Positions 42,779-52,571 of a DNA stretch of 64,000 nucleotides are shown here, in pieces. The DNA lies in the NCBI RefSeq assembly GCF_007677725.1, contig NZ_VEDF01000001.1, positions 451,457 through 515,456 on the forward strand, in the 5' to 3' direction. The notes beneath the pieces were generated by a model, which did no database searches, was not told the origin of the DNA, and saw only the letters and a program-made list of their open reading frames with translations. Position 1 is the first letter of the stretch. Each line of letters opens with the position of its first letter. The position numbers and the translations under genes were made by a program. The stretch comes from Pseudomonas sp. URMO17WK12:I11 (GTDB lineage Bacteria; Pseudomonadota; Gammaproteobacteria; Pseudomonadales; Pseudomonadaceae).

Positions 42779-45700
42779 ATGGACTTTTCGCGCGGGCGTT
42801 TTCGAATGATTCAAGCAGCCTCAATGGACCAGCAGAGCTTTCGCAAGCTGTTGAGCCGCAACATTGGCCTTCCCTTGGGGGTAGGCCTGCTCGGCGCCGT
42901 GGCGTTCGTCGCGGTCATCAATTACTTGCTGTCAGCCATGCAATGGGTCGAGCACACCGACCGGGTAATCGGCAACGCCAACGAAACGGTGAAGCTGTCG
43001 ATCGACATGGAAACCGGCATGCGCGGTTTTCTCATTACCGGCGACGAGCGCTTTCTCGATCCCTACGAGGTGGCCAAGCCACGTATCCTGGCAAGCCTGA
43101 AGAGCTTGCGCGAAATGGTCGAAGACAACCCGCAGCAGCTCGACCGCATCGACCGCCTGGTCGCCCTGCAAGGCGCCTGGAACGATTTTGGCAGCGAGAT
43201 GATCGAGCAGCGACGCAACGGCGGCGATTACCGTCAGTCCGTCATCAATGGTCGCGGCAAGCGCATCACCGACGAAATTCGCAAAGAGTTCGACGACCTG
43301 ATCGGCAGCGAACAGCAACTGCGCATGGCCCGAAATGAAAAGGTCAGTTCGGTCACCGTCACCGCCATCAGTGTATTCGTGCTGTTCATCGTCGGCCTCA
43401 GCGCCATGCTGGCGTACCTGGGCCGCCGCGATCTCCTGGCGCTCTCTGACAGCTACACGGCCAACCTGCAGGCGCAACAGCGCTCGGCCGAGCGTCTCGA
43501 GCACCAGGCCTGGCTGCGCAATGGCCAGACCCGCCTGGCCGAACAGGTGCTGGGGCAACTGACCCTGACCATGCTCGGCGACAAGATCCTGCGCTTCTTC
43601 GCCGGCTACTTGGGCAGCGTGGTCGGCGCCTTGTACGTGCGTGACGACCACGGGCGCCTGGTGCGCGTGGCCAGCTACGGCCTGGACGCGGCCGAGCAGG
43701 CGCGCACCCAAGTGCTCGGCGAGCACGACGGCCTGCTGGCGCAAGTGGTGCGGGAAAACCGCCTGCTGCGTCTGGATGACCTGCCTCAGGACTATTACCA
43801 CCTCAGCTCCGGGCTCGGCAGCGGGCTGCCGCGCAGCGCTCTGTTGATGCCGACCAGCGACGATGGACAGATCAACGGCGTGATCGAACTGGGCTTCCTG
43901 CGCCCCTTGCAGGAGCGCGACGACGAGCTCATGCAGCGCATTGGCGAAAACCTCGGTATCTCGGTAGAGAGTGCGCGAAATCGCCAGCGCCTGCAGGAAG
44001 TACTGGCCGAAACCCAGCAACTCAATGAAGAGTTGCAGGTCCAGCAGGAAGAACTCAAGACCGCCAACGAAGAGCTCGAAGAGCAATCGCGGGTGCTCAA
44101 GGAATCCCAGGCGCACCTGGAGACCCAACAGGCCGAACTTGAGCAGACCAACGAGCAGCTGTCCGAGCGCACCGACGCCCTGAACCGCAAGAACGACGAG
44201 CTCAGCCAGGCCCAGCAAGAGTTGCAGGCGCGTGCCGATGACTTGCAGCGCTCGAGCAAATACAAGTCCGAATTCCTCGCCAACATGTCCCACGAGCTGC
44301 GCACGCCGCTCAACAGCTCGCTGATCCTGGCCAAGCTGCTGGCCGAGAATGGCGAAGGCAACCTCAGCGCCGAGCAGGTCAAGTTTGCCGAGTCGATCTA
44401 CTCAGCCGGCAACGACTTGCTGAACCTGATCAACGATATTCTCGACATCGCCAAGGTCGAGGCCGGCAAGCTCGAGGTGCGTCCGGAAACCACCCAGCTG
44501 GCGCGTCTGGTCGAGGGCCTGCGTGGGATGTTCCTGCCACTGGCCGAGCAGAAGGGCCTGGGCTTCGATGTCAGCGTCGCACCCACGGTGCCGGCCACCT
44601 TGTTCACTGACCGTCAGCGCCTGGAGCAGATCCTCAAGAACCTGTTGTCCAACGCCTTCAAGTTCACCGAACACGGCAAGGTCAGCCTGGACATCGGTTA
44701 CCGGGCCGACAGCGGCATCATTTTTTCGGTGCGCGACAGCGGCATTGGCATCGCCGCCGACCAGCAACAGGCGATCTTCGGCGCCTTCCACCAGGTCGAT
44801 GGCACCAGCAACCGCCGCTATGGCGGCACCGGCCTGGGCCTGTCGATCTCGCGCGACCTGGCGCTCCTGCTGGGGGGGCAGATCAGCGTGCAGAGCACCC
44901 CAGGCCAGGGCAGTGTGTTCAGCCTGACCTTGCCTGAGCGCTACGAGTCGCAGGACCAGGATATCGAGCCTGTAAGCTTGCGCCCTGCAGTCGACAGCTT
45001 GCCTGCGCCGCGCGTGCCTGCCTTGCCAGCGACGAGCAAGAGCCCTGGGCCAACCTTCGCCGATGATCGTGAGCGTGCCCCATTCGACAATCGTTGCATC
45101 CTGGTGATCGAAGACGAGCCCAACTTCGCTCGCATCCTCTTCGACCTGGCCCACGAGCTGGGCTACAACTGCCTGGTCGCCCATGGCGCCGACGAAGGCT
45201 TCGAGCTGGCCGCGCAATACCTGCCTGACGCGATTCTGCTGGACATGCGCTTGCCCGATCATTCCGGCCTGACTGTATTGCAGCGCCTCAAGGAGCAGGC
45301 CAGCACCCGGCACATCCCGGTGCACATCATTTCGGTGGAAGACCGGGTCGAGGCGGCCATGCACATGGGCGCGGTGGGTTATGCGGTGAAACCGACCAGC
45401 CGCGAACAGCTCAAGGAAGTCTTCGCTCGCCTGGAATCCAAGCTGACCCAGAAACTCAAGCACATCCTGCTGGTCGAGGACGATGACCTGCAGCGTGAGA
45501 GCATTGCGCGCCTGATCGGCGACGACGACATCGAGATCACCGCCGTGGCCCTGGCCCAGGATGCCCTGGCGCTGCTGCGCGAGAACATCTACGACTGCAT
45601 GATCATCGACCTCAAGTTGCCGGACATGCTCGGCAACGAGCTGCTCAAGCGCATGACCGCCGAGGACATCCGCGCCTTCCCGCCGGTGATCGTCTACACC

Positions 45701-46273
45701 GGGCGCAACCTCACCCGCGAGGAAGAAACCGACCTGCTCAAGTATTCGCGTTCGATCATCATCAAGGGCGCGCGCTCGCCAGAGCGTCTGCTCGACGAAG
45801 TGACACTGTTCCTGCACAAGGTCGAATCGCAGTTGTCCCATGAACGTCAGCGCATGCTCAAGACCGCACGCAGCCGCGACAAGGTGTTCGAGGGGCGCAA
45901 GATCCTGCTGGTGGATGACGATGTGCGCAACATCTTCGCCCTGACCAGTGCCCTGGAGCACAAGGGCGCCATCGTCGAGATCGGCCGCAACGGCCGCGAG
46001 GCCATCGAGCGCCTGGAACAGCATGAAGATATCGACCTGGTGTTGATGGACGTGATGATGCCGGAGATGGACGGTTTCGAAGCGACCCGCCTGATCCGTC
46101 AGCAGCCGCGCTGGCGCAAGCTGCCGATCATTGCCGTCACCGCCAAGGCGATGAAAGACGACCAGCACCGCTGCCTGCAAGCGGGCGCCAATGATTACCT
46201 GGCCAAACCGATCGACCTGGACCGCTTGTTCTCGTTGATCCGCGTCTGGCTGCCGCAACTGGAGCGAATTTGA
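42779..46273 (+). CDS. CHASE3-GAF hybrid histidine kinase with three receiver domains
   Basis: A 1164-residue inner-membrane kinase: helix 1 (about 30-52), periplasmic CHASE3 domain (50-190), helix 2 (191-214), GAF-like domain (about 250-400), a long coiled coil (about 405-490), HisKA with SHELRTPLN (His about 505), HATPase (about 610-730), then receivers at about 770-885 (DMRLPD), 895-1010 (DLKLPD) and 1040-1160 (DVMMPE). The start codon is uncertain; ATGs at 42806 and 42824 are also possible and none has a good ribosome site. Overlaps cheR by 4 bp. Signal unknown. Confidence 0.92.
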   Translation: MDFSRGRFRMIQAASMDQQSFRKLLSRNIGLPLGVGLLGAVAFVAVINYLLSAMQWVEHTDRVIGNANETVKLSIDMETGMRGFLITGDERFLDPYEVAKPRILASLKSLREMVEDNPQQLDRIDRLVALQGAWNDFGSEMIEQRRNGGDYRQSVINGRGKRITDEIRKEFDDLIGSEQQLRMARNEKVSSVTVTAISVFVLFIVGLSAMLAYLGRRDLLALSDSYTANLQAQQRSAERLEHQAWLRNGQTRLAEQVLGQLTLTMLGDKILRFFAGYLGSVVGALYVRDDHGRLVRVASYGLDAAEQARTQVLGEHDGLLAQVVRENRLLRLDDLPQDYYHLSSGLGSGLPRSALLMPTSDDGQINGVIELGFLRPLQERDDELMQRIGENLGISVESARNRQRLQEVLAETQQLNEELQVQQEELKTANEELEEQSRVLKESQAHLETQQAELEQTNEQLSERTDALNRKNDELSQAQQELQARADDLQRSSKYKSEFLANMSHELRTPLNSSLILAKLLAENGEGNLSAEQVKFAESIYSAGNDLLNLINDILDIAKVEAGKLEVRPETTQLARLVEGLRGMFLPLAEQKGLGFDVSVAPTVPATLFTDRQRLEQILKNLLSNAFKFTEHGKVSLDIGYRADSGIIFSVRDSGIGIAADQQQAIFGAFHQVDGTSNRRYGGTGLGLSISRDLALLLGGQISVQSTPGQGSVFSLTLPERYESQDQDIEPVSLRPAVDSLPAPRVPALPATSKSPGPTFADDRERAPFDNRCILVIEDEPNFARILFDLAHELGYNCLVAHGADEGFELAAQYLPDAILLDMRLPDHSGLTVLQRLKEQASTRHIPVHIISVEDRVEAAMHMGAVGYAVKPTSREQLKEVFARLESKLTQKLKHILLVEDDDLQRESIARLIGDDDIEITAVALAQDALALLRENIYDCMIIDLKLPDMLGNELLKRMTAEDIRAFPPVIVYTGRNLTREEETDLLKYSRSIIIKGARSPERLLDEVTLFLHKVESQLSHERQRMLKTARSRDKVFEGRKILLVDDDVRNIFALTSALEHKGAIVEIGRNGREAIERLEQHEDIDLVLMDVMMPEMDGFEATRLIRQQPRWRKLPIIAVTAKAMKDDQHRCLQAGANDYLAKPIDLDRLFSLIRVWLPQLERI

Positions 46274-47091
46274 TTAGCGAGCGCAACACCGACATCGAGA
46301 TCCGGCTGCTGATCGAGGCGATCTACCTCAAGTACAGCTACGATTTCCGCAACTACTCCGGCGCTTCGATCAAGCGCCGGATACTTCATGCCCTGCGACA
46401 GTTCGACTGCCAGACCGTTTCGGCCTTGCAGGAGCGGGTATTGCATGACCCGGGCATGTTCATGCAACTGCTGCAGTACCTGACGATTCCGGTGAGCGAG
46501 ATGTTTCGCGACCCCAGCCACTTCCTGGCGCTGCGTCGAGAGGTGGTGCCGCTGCTGCGCACCTGGCCGTCGATCAAGGTGTGGATCGCCGGTTGCAGCA
46601 CTGGGGAGGAGGTGTATTCGATGGCCATCCTGCTGCGTGAAGAAGGCCTGCTCGAGCGCGCCATCATCTATGCGACCGACATCAACCCGCATTCGCTGGA
46701 CCGTGCCAAGCAAGGCATCTATACCCTGCAGAGCATGCGTGGGTACGAGGAAAACTATCGCCTGGCCGGTGGCCGTCGTGATTTCTCCGATTACTACACC
46801 GCCGCCTATGGCAACGCCATCATGGACAGCAGCCTGCGTGAGAACGTGACTTTCGCCGACCACAGCCTGGCCACCGACAGCGTGTTCTCCGAGACGCAGC
46901 TGATCTCGTGCCGCAACGTGCTGATCTACTTCAACAAGGAGCTGCAGGACCGGGCCTTCGGGCTGTTTCATGAGTCCTTGTGCCACCGCGGTTTCCTGGT
47001 CCTGGGCAGCAAGGAATCGGTGGATTTTTCAGCGTACAGCGAGCGTTTCCAGCCGCTGGTCAAGCCTGAACGGATCTTTCGTAAATCATGA
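46270..47091 (+). CDS. CheR-type methyltransferase
   Basis: A 273-residue protein: N-terminal all-alpha CheR domain (FRNYSGASIKRRILHALR) and SAM-binding domain with GCSTGEEVYS, ATDINPHSLDRAKQG and CRNVLIYF. It lacks TPR repeats and the usual pentapeptide-binding beta subdomain looks reduced. It would methylate glutamates on a signalling protein. Coupled by 4-bp overlaps to the hybrid kinase and to cheB. No chemoreceptor is encoded nearby, so the target may be the kinase itself or a distant receptor. Confidence 0.9.
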   Translation: MISERNTDIEIRLLIEAIYLKYSYDFRNYSGASIKRRILHALRQFDCQTVSALQERVLHDPGMFMQLLQYLTIPVSEMFRDPSHFLALRREVVPLLRTWPSIKVWIAGCSTGEEVYSMAILLREEGLLERAIIYATDINPHSLDRAKQGIYTLQSMRGYEENYRLAGGRRDFSDYYTAAYGNAIMDSSLRENVTFADHSLATDSVFSETQLISCRNVLIYFNKELQDRAFGLFHESLCHRGFLVLGSKESVDFSAYSERFQPLVKPERIFRKS

Positions 47092-47663
47092 ACGGTATCC
47101 AGGCGGTGGTCATTGGCGCCTCGGCAGGCGGCGTCACGGCGCTGTCCACCGTGCTCGGCGCGCTGCCAGCGAACTTCAGCATTCCGGTGCTGTGCGTGCT
47201 GCACCTGCCCGACGATCGCCACAGCCAGTTGGCCGAAGTGCTGCAGCGCCGCGTACGGCGCCCGGTGCGCCAGGCCTGTGACAAGGAACCGATTACCGCT
47301 GGACAGATCTATGTAGCCGGGCCGGGCTACCACCTGTCGGTCGAAGCGGACTTCAGCCTGTCACTGAGCCAGGAGGAGCCGGTGCATTTTTCCCGCCCAG
47401 CCATCGATTTTCTGTTCACCTCGGCGGCCGATGCCTATGGCCGCGCATTGCTCGGCGTATTGCTCACCGGTGCCAACGAAGACGGTGCCCAAGGGCTTGC
47501 CTACATCAAGAACAGCGGCGGCCGGACTGTGGTCCAGGACCCCCGCGACGCACAGGTGGCGCTGATGCCGGAGGCCGCGTTGGCCCTGCATCAGCCTGAC
47601 CTTATCCTTTCTCTTAGCGGTATCGGGCAGTTGCTCGCTACCCTGGAATCCAGCGAATGCTAA
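47088..47663 (+). CDS. Stand-alone CheB methylesterase domain
   Basis: A 191-residue CheB catalytic domain without the N-terminal receiver. The triad is visible: Ser in IGASAGGV, His in VLHLPDD and Asp in TGANEDGAQG. It would remove methyl esters placed by the neighbouring CheR. Without a receiver domain its activity must be controlled in another way, perhaps by the phospho-relay proteins encoded beside it. Overlaps the next gene by 7 bp. Confidence 0.9.
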   Translation: MNGIQAVVIGASAGGVTALSTVLGALPANFSIPVLCVLHLPDDRHSQLAEVLQRRVRRPVRQACDKEPITAGQIYVAGPGYHLSVEADFSLSLSQEEPVHFSRPAIDFLFTSAADAYGRALLGVLLTGANEDGAQGLAYIKNSGGRTVVQDPRDAQVALMPEAALALHQPDLILSLSGIGQLLATLESSEC

Positions 47664-48883
47664 GCCATACCACCGCCAAACTGCTGATCGTCGACGACCT
47701 GCCGGAAAACCTGCTGGCGCTCGACGCGCTGATACAAGGCGATGACCGTGAAGTGCATCAGGCCCAGTCGGCCGAAGCGGCATTGTCGCTGCTGCTCGAG
47801 CATGAGTTCGCGTTGGCCATCCTCGACGTGCAGATGCCTGGGATGAATGGCTTCGAGCTGGCCGAGCTGATGCGCGGCACGGAGAAGACGCGTCATATCC
47901 CGATCGTCTTCGTCACCGCTGCCGGGCGAGAAATGAACTACGCATTCAAAGGCTATGAAAGTGGTGCGGTGGACTTCCTGTACAAGCCGCTCGACACCTT
48001 GGCGGTCAAGAGCAAGGTGTCGGTGTTCGTCGACCTGTACCGTCAGCGCAAGGTCCTCGACCGGCAATTGCAGGCGCTCGAACGCAGCCGCCAGGAGCAG
48101 GAGCTGCTGCTGGGGCAGTTGCAGCTGGCACGCGGCGAGCTGGAGCACGCGGTGCGCATGCGCGATGACTTCATGTCGATCGTCTCCCATGAGGTGCGCA
48201 CACCGCTCAACGGGCTGATCCTGGAAACCCAGTTGCGCAAGATGCACCTGTCGCGCGGCAACCTCGAGGCGTTCAGTGCCGACAAGCTGCAGGCCATGGT
48301 CGAGCGCGACGAGCGGCAGATCAACAGCCTGATCCGCCTGATCGAAGACATGCTCGATGTCTCGCGCATTCGCACCGGTAAACTGTCGTTGCGGCCCAAG
48401 GTCTTCGATCTCAGTCAGCTGGTGCGCGGCCTGGTGGAAAACTTCAGCGCGCAGGCGGCGACATTGGACACCTGTATCGAGCTGCAACGCTGCGAAACAC
48501 TCCAGGGCCTGTGGGATGAATTTCGGATTGAACAAGTACTGGCCAACCTGCTGTCCAACGCATTGCGTTACGGTGAACACAAGCCCGTGCATGTCAGGGT
48601 CTTCGGCCAGGACGGCATGGCGTGGGTACAGGTGCAAGACCATGGGATCGGAATCAGTGCCAGCAACCAGCAGCGCATCTTCCAGCAGTTCGAACGGGTC
48701 GCTACCCAGCAGAGCAGTGCCGGGCTTGGGCTGGGTCTGTATATTTCCGAGCAGATCGTGCAAGCGCACGGCGGGCGGATTCACGTCGAGAGCGAAGTGG
48801 GGCAGGGCTCGACCTTCAGTCTGCTGTTGCCCTTGGCAGGCGTCACCGAACAAAACGACCAGCTGCGGGCAACCTCCGTCTAA
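47657..48883 (+). CDS. Receiver-histidine kinase protein
   Basis: A 408-residue soluble protein: receiver (about residues 8-125; Asp in LAILDVQMPG, Lys in FLYKPLD), coiled linker (about 125-165), HisKA with VSHEVRTPLNG and HATPase with NLLSNALRYG, GIGISASNQQR and SAGLGLGLYI. The order receiver then kinase suggests a kinase whose activity is set by phosphorylation from the hybrid kinase encoded upstream. No membrane segment. Confidence 0.92.
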   Translation: MLSHTTAKLLIVDDLPENLLALDALIQGDDREVHQAQSAEAALSLLLEHEFALAILDVQMPGMNGFELAELMRGTEKTRHIPIVFVTAAGREMNYAFKGYESGAVDFLYKPLDTLAVKSKVSVFVDLYRQRKVLDRQLQALERSRQEQELLLGQLQLARGELEHAVRMRDDFMSIVSHEVRTPLNGLILETQLRKMHLSRGNLEAFSADKLQAMVERDERQINSLIRLIEDMLDVSRIRTGKLSLRPKVFDLSQLVRGLVENFSAQAATLDTCIELQRCETLQGLWDEFRIEQVLANLLSNALRYGEHKPVHVRVFGQDGMAWVQVQDHGIGISASNQQRIFQQFERVATQQSSAGLGLGLYISEQIVQAHGGRIHVESEVGQGSTFSLLLPLAGVTEQNDQLRATSV

Positions 48884-48927
48884 GGCTGGGGTCAGATGGC
48901 CAACTGTATGAATTTCAAGGCGTTATC

Positions 48928-49305
48928 ATGAGTGAAGATGCACAAGATGTGGTGTTGGTGGTCGAGGATGAACCGGCGATCCGGATGATCCTGCGCGATT
49001 ACCTGGCGGGTGAGGGCTACCATGTATTGGTGGCAGAAGACGGTGAGCAGGCCTTCGCCATCCTGGCGAGCAAACCGCACCTGGACTTGATGGTGACCGA
49101 TTTTCGCCTGCCCGGCGGCATTTCCGGGGTGGAAATCGCCGAGCCTGCGGTGAAGCTGCGTCCGGATCTGAAGGTGATCTTCATCAGCGGCTACCCGGCG
49201 GAGATCCTTGAGTCCGGTAGCCCGATCGCGCGCAAGGCGCCGATCCTGGCCAAGCCGTTCGATCTCGACACCCTGCACGAGCAGATCCAGACCTTGCTGC
49301 GCTGA
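48928..49305 (+). CDS. Single-domain response regulator
   Basis: A 125-residue receiver starting MSEDAQDVVLVVEDEP. Phospho-Asp in LMVTDFRLPGG and Lys in ILAKPFD are present. It follows the receiver-kinase gene by 44 bp and is the last gene of the signalling set. No DNA-binding output; a phosphate sink or a protein-contact regulator is likely. Confidence 0.9.
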   Translation: MSEDAQDVVLVVEDEPAIRMILRDYLAGEGYHVLVAEDGEQAFAILASKPHLDLMVTDFRLPGGISGVEIAEPAVKLRPDLKVIFISGYPAEILESGSPIARKAPILAKPFDLDTLHEQIQTLLR

Positions 49306-49332
49306 AGCGCAAGCAGGGCTGGAGCTGGCTGA

Positions 49333-50181
49333 TCAGTAGCTGAAGAAGCCGCGCCCGCTCTTGCGTCCCAGCCAGCCGGCGTCGACCATTTCCTTGAGCA
49401 GCGGGGCAGGGCGGTACTTGCTGTCGTCGAAGCCTTGATGAAACGCCTGCATGATCGCCAGCAAGGTGTCCAGGCCAATCAGGTCGGCCAAGGCCAGCGG
49501 CCCGATCGGTTGATTGCAGCCCAGGCGCATGCCGGTGTCGATGTCCTGCGCACTGGCCAGACCTTCCTGCAGCACGAAAATCGCTTCGTTGATCATCGGT
49601 ACCAGAATTCGGTTAACCACGAACCCTGGCCGGTTGCCTGCGCTGATCGGGGTCTTGCCGAGCTTCTCGGTCAGCAGCAAGGCCTGGGCATAGGTGCTGT
49701 CGCAGGTCTGCAAGCCGCGGATGATCTCGACCAGCGCCATCATCGGCACCGGATTGAAGAAATGCACGCCAATGAAGCGCTGTGGCTGCTCGATGGCCGC
49801 TGCCAACTGCGTTACCGATAACGATGAGGTATTGGTGGCGATGATGCATTCGGCGCTGACGTTGGCAGCCACTTGCTGCAGGATGCGCTGCTTGAGTGCC
49901 AGGTTTTCGCTGGCCGCCTCGATCACCAACTGGGCACTGTGCAGTTGTGCGTAGTCGGTGCTGGTGCGGATCCGGGTCTTCGCGGCAGTGGCGCGCTCGG
50001 CGTCCAGTGTCCCTTTGCCGACCTGGCGCTCGAGGTTCTTGCCCAGGGTCGCCAGGCCGCGCTCCAAGGCAGCCTCACTCACGTCGACCACCAGCACCTG
50101 GTAGCCCGCTACCGCGCACACCTGGGCAATGCCGTTGCCCATGGTACCCGCGCCGATGACCGCGATGTGTTCGATGCTCAT
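49333..50181 (-). CDS. hbd: 3-hydroxybutyryl-CoA dehydrogenase
   Basis: A 282-residue single-domain 3-hydroxyacyl-CoA dehydrogenase. NAD site VIGAGTMGNGIAQVCA (about residues 8-23), catalytic His in GVHFFNPVPMM and Glu in LVEIIRG, C-terminal domain with NRPGFVVNRILVPM. It interconverts 3-hydroxybutyryl- and acetoacetyl-CoA. The thiolase gene ends 10 bp upstream, so the two form an operon for short-chain beta-oxidation. GAGGA precedes the ATG. Confidence 0.93.
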   Translation of the reverse strand: MSIEHIAVIGAGTMGNGIAQVCAVAGYQVLVVDVSEAALERGLATLGKNLERQVGKGTLDAERATAAKTRIRTSTDYAQLHSAQLVIEAASENLALKQRILQQVAANVSAECIIATNTSSLSVTQLAAAIEQPQRFIGVHFFNPVPMMALVEIIRGLQTCDSTYAQALLLTEKLGKTPISAGNRPGFVVNRILVPMINEAIFVLQEGLASAQDIDTGMRLGCNQPIGPLALADLIGLDTLLAIMQAFHQGFDDSKYRPAPLLKEMVDAGWLGRKSGRGFFSY

Positions 50182-50191
50182 GTTTCAGTCC

Positions 50192-51376
50192 TCAGACCCG
50201 CTCGAAGATCACGGCAATGCCCTGGCCGCCGCCGATGCACATGGTGGCCAGCGCGTAGCGGCCCTGGACGCGTTGCAGTTCATGAATGGCCTTGGTGGCG
50301 ATGATCGCGCCAGTGGCACCTACCGGATGGCCCAGCGAAATGCCCGAGCCGTTCGGGTTGACCTTTTCTGGGTCGAAGCCGAGCTCGCGGGCCACGGCGC
50401 ATGCCTGCGCCGCGAACGCTTCGTTGGACTCGATCACGTCCAGGTCGCTGACCTTCAGCCCTGCCTTGTCGAGGGCCTTGCGGCTCGCCGGAATCGGGCC
50501 CAGGCCCATCAGCGCCGGTTCAACCCCGGCATGGGCATAGGCCACCAGCCGCGCCAGGGGCTTGAGGCCCAGCCGTTGCACGGCCTCGCCGCTGGCCAGC
50601 ACCAGCCCGGCAGCACCGTCGTTGATGCCGCTGGCATTGCCGGCAGTGACGGTGCCGTCTTTCTTGAACACTGTCTTCATGCCTGCCAACTGCTCGGCGG
50701 TCACATCGCCGCGCACGTGCTCGTCCACGGCGAAGTGCACGGTGCCTTTACGGGTCTTGAGTTCCAGCGGCACGATCTGGCTGTCGAAACGGCCTTCGGC
50801 CTGGGCGCGAGCGGCGCGGCGCTGGCTGATCAGCGCCAGCTCGTCTTGCATCTGGCGGCTGATGCCTTGGCTGGCCGCGACGTTTTCGGCGGTGATGCCC
50901 ATGTGGAAGTGTTCGAAGGGGTCTTGCAACACGCCGACGGTGTAGTCGATGCCTTGCAGATCACCCATGCGCGCGCCCCAACGTGCCTGCGGCAGCAGGT
51001 ACGGGCCGCGGCTCATGGATTCGGCACCGGCGGCGAGCGCCACCTCGGCATCACCCAGCAGCAGGCACTGCGCGGCAGAAACGATGGCTTGCAGGCCGGA
51101 GCCGCACAGGCGGTTGACGTTGAAGGCCGGGGTTTCCTTGGGGATGCCCGCATTCATCGCGGCCACACGCGACAGGTAAGCATCGCGTGGTTCAGTGGGA
51201 ATCACGTTGGCCATCACCACGTGGCCGATTTGCTCGGCGGCCACGCCCGATCGCTCGATGGCGGCGCGCGTCGCGGCCGTGGCGAGATCTGCCAGAGGCA
51301 GATCCTTGAGTGAACCGCCAAAACCACCGATGGCGGTTCGTACGGCACTGACGATGTAGATTTCTGCGCGGCTCAT
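50192..51376 (-). CDS. Acetyl-CoA acetyltransferase (beta-ketothiolase)
   Basis: A 394-residue thiolase. Active-site Cys in NRLCGSGLQAI (about 89), His in GHPVGATGAI (about 350) and Cys in CIGGGQGIA (about 380) are all present. It cleaves acetoacetyl-CoA or related 3-ketoacyl-CoA, or works in reverse for C4 units. Operon with hbd. The AraC gene diverges 166 bp away and likely controls the pair. GGAG lies before the ATG. Confidence 0.93.
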   Translation of the reverse strand: MSRAEIYIVSAVRTAIGGFGGSLKDLPLADLATAATRAAIERSGVAAEQIGHVVMANVIPTEPRDAYLSRVAAMNAGIPKETPAFNVNRLCGSGLQAIVSAAQCLLLGDAEVALAAGAESMSRGPYLLPQARWGARMGDLQGIDYTVGVLQDPFEHFHMGITAENVAASQGISRQMQDELALISQRRAARAQAEGRFDSQIVPLELKTRKGTVHFAVDEHVRGDVTAEQLAGMKTVFKKDGTVTAGNASGINDGAAGLVLASGEAVQRLGLKPLARLVAYAHAGVEPALMGLGPIPASRKALDKAGLKVSDLDVIESNEAFAAQACAVARELGFDPEKVNPNGSGISLGHPVGATGAIIATKAIHELQRVQGRYALATMCIGGGQGIAVIFERV

Positions 51377-51542
51377 GAGGGCTCCAGAGACGAAGGCGTG
51401 GCGGGGACCGGGCCGGCTCTGCGAGAATGCCCGGCGATCCGGATGTGGGCTTGAGTCTAGGCAAACCCATCAAGCCAGCCTATGCCGGATCTGTTCAGTC
51501 AACCTGGCGTTTTTTGCCACTCAGCATAGACAGAAGCCTGCC

Positions 51543-52562
51543 ATGCGCGATAGCGATTCGGTCGCGGTGTATTTTCTCGATGCCATGCTGCATGCGCTGC
51601 GCGAGCAGCCTGAAGCGCGCGACGCCCGTTTGCGCGGCGTCGGCATAGACCCGGCCCTGCTCGGACAGGCCCAGGCGCGGGTGCCGGCCAAGGCCTTCGC
51701 GCGCCTGTGGCTGGACATGATCTGGGCGTTGGACGATGAGTTCTTTCACCTGGACAGCCATGGCATGCCACTGGGCAGCTTTGCCTTGATCTGCCGCGGC
51801 TTGATCCACGAGCCGAACCTGGAGAAAGCGCTGCGCCAGTGCCTGAACAGTTTTGCCCTGTTCCTGCGCGATTTGCGCGGCACCTTGACGCTGCGCGGCT
51901 CACGCGCGGTGATCAGCCTGCAGTCGGTGATTGCCGACCCACTGCAGCGGGTGTATGCCGAGGAAACCTACCTGATTCTGGTGATCGGACTGCTGTGCTG
52001 GCTGGCCGGGCAGCGTGTCGTCATCCACCGCACCGAGCTGGCAGTGGCCCGCCCGGCCCAGGACGACGACGCCTTGCTCTGGGGCCCGGACCTGCGATTG
52101 GGCAGCGGGCGTACCGAAGTCGAACTCGACAGCGCCTGGCTGCGCCTGCCGGTGGTTCAGGACGTGGCAGGGCTCAAGACCTTCCTGCGCAGCGCGCCCC
52201 AAGGGTTGGTGATCCGCGTTCGCAACCCGCTTGGGCGCGCTGCCCAAATCTACCGACAGCTGCGGGCTTGCCCCCATGGGCATTGGCCAACCCTGTCGGC
52301 GCTTGCCCAGCAGCAGGGCATCAGCACCAGCACGTTGCGGCGGCAGCTCGAGCGCGAAGGGCGTTCGTACCAGCAGATCAAGGATGAGGTGCGCCGCGCG
52401 CAAGCCTTCGAGCACCTGCGTGAAGGGTGCCTGAGCATTGCTGAGATCGCCACCCAGGCCGGGTTCCAGGAGCCCAGTGCCTTTCACCGGGCGTTCAAGA
52501 AGTGGACCGGGCAGAGTCCTGGAACCTACCGTGCCCGGCTGATCAACCTTGAGACCCGGTAA
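51543..52562 (+). CDS. AraC-family regulator
   Basis: A 339-residue protein starting MRDSDSVAVYFLDAML. N-terminal arabinose-binding-type domain (about residues 20-200), C-terminal double helix-turn-helix (QQGISTSTLRRQLEREG and CLSIAEIATQAGFQEPSAFHRAFKKWTG). It diverges from the thiolase-hbd operon, the standard position of a dedicated activator. The inducer might be a short hydroxy- or ketoacid (inference). Confidence 0.9.
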   Translation: MRDSDSVAVYFLDAMLHALREQPEARDARLRGVGIDPALLGQAQARVPAKAFARLWLDMIWALDDEFFHLDSHGMPLGSFALICRGLIHEPNLEKALRQCLNSFALFLRDLRGTLTLRGSRAVISLQSVIADPLQRVYAEETYLILVIGLLCWLAGQRVVIHRTELAVARPAQDDDALLWGPDLRLGSGRTEVELDSAWLRLPVVQDVAGLKTFLRSAPQGLVIRVRNPLGRAAQIYRQLRACPHGHWPTLSALAQQQGISTSTLRRQLEREGRSYQQIKDEVRRAQAFEHLREGCLSIAEIATQAGFQEPSAFHRAFKKWTGQSPGTYRARLINLETR

Positions 52563-52571
52563 CCGGTTGCT

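Noticed and set aside
44402..46258. Long open frame (618 codons) antisense to the hybrid kinase
   Set aside because: Rich in Gln, His, Arg, Val as expected from reading GC-rich codons backwards; no ribosome site, domain or plausible start. The kinase on the other strand has full domain structure.
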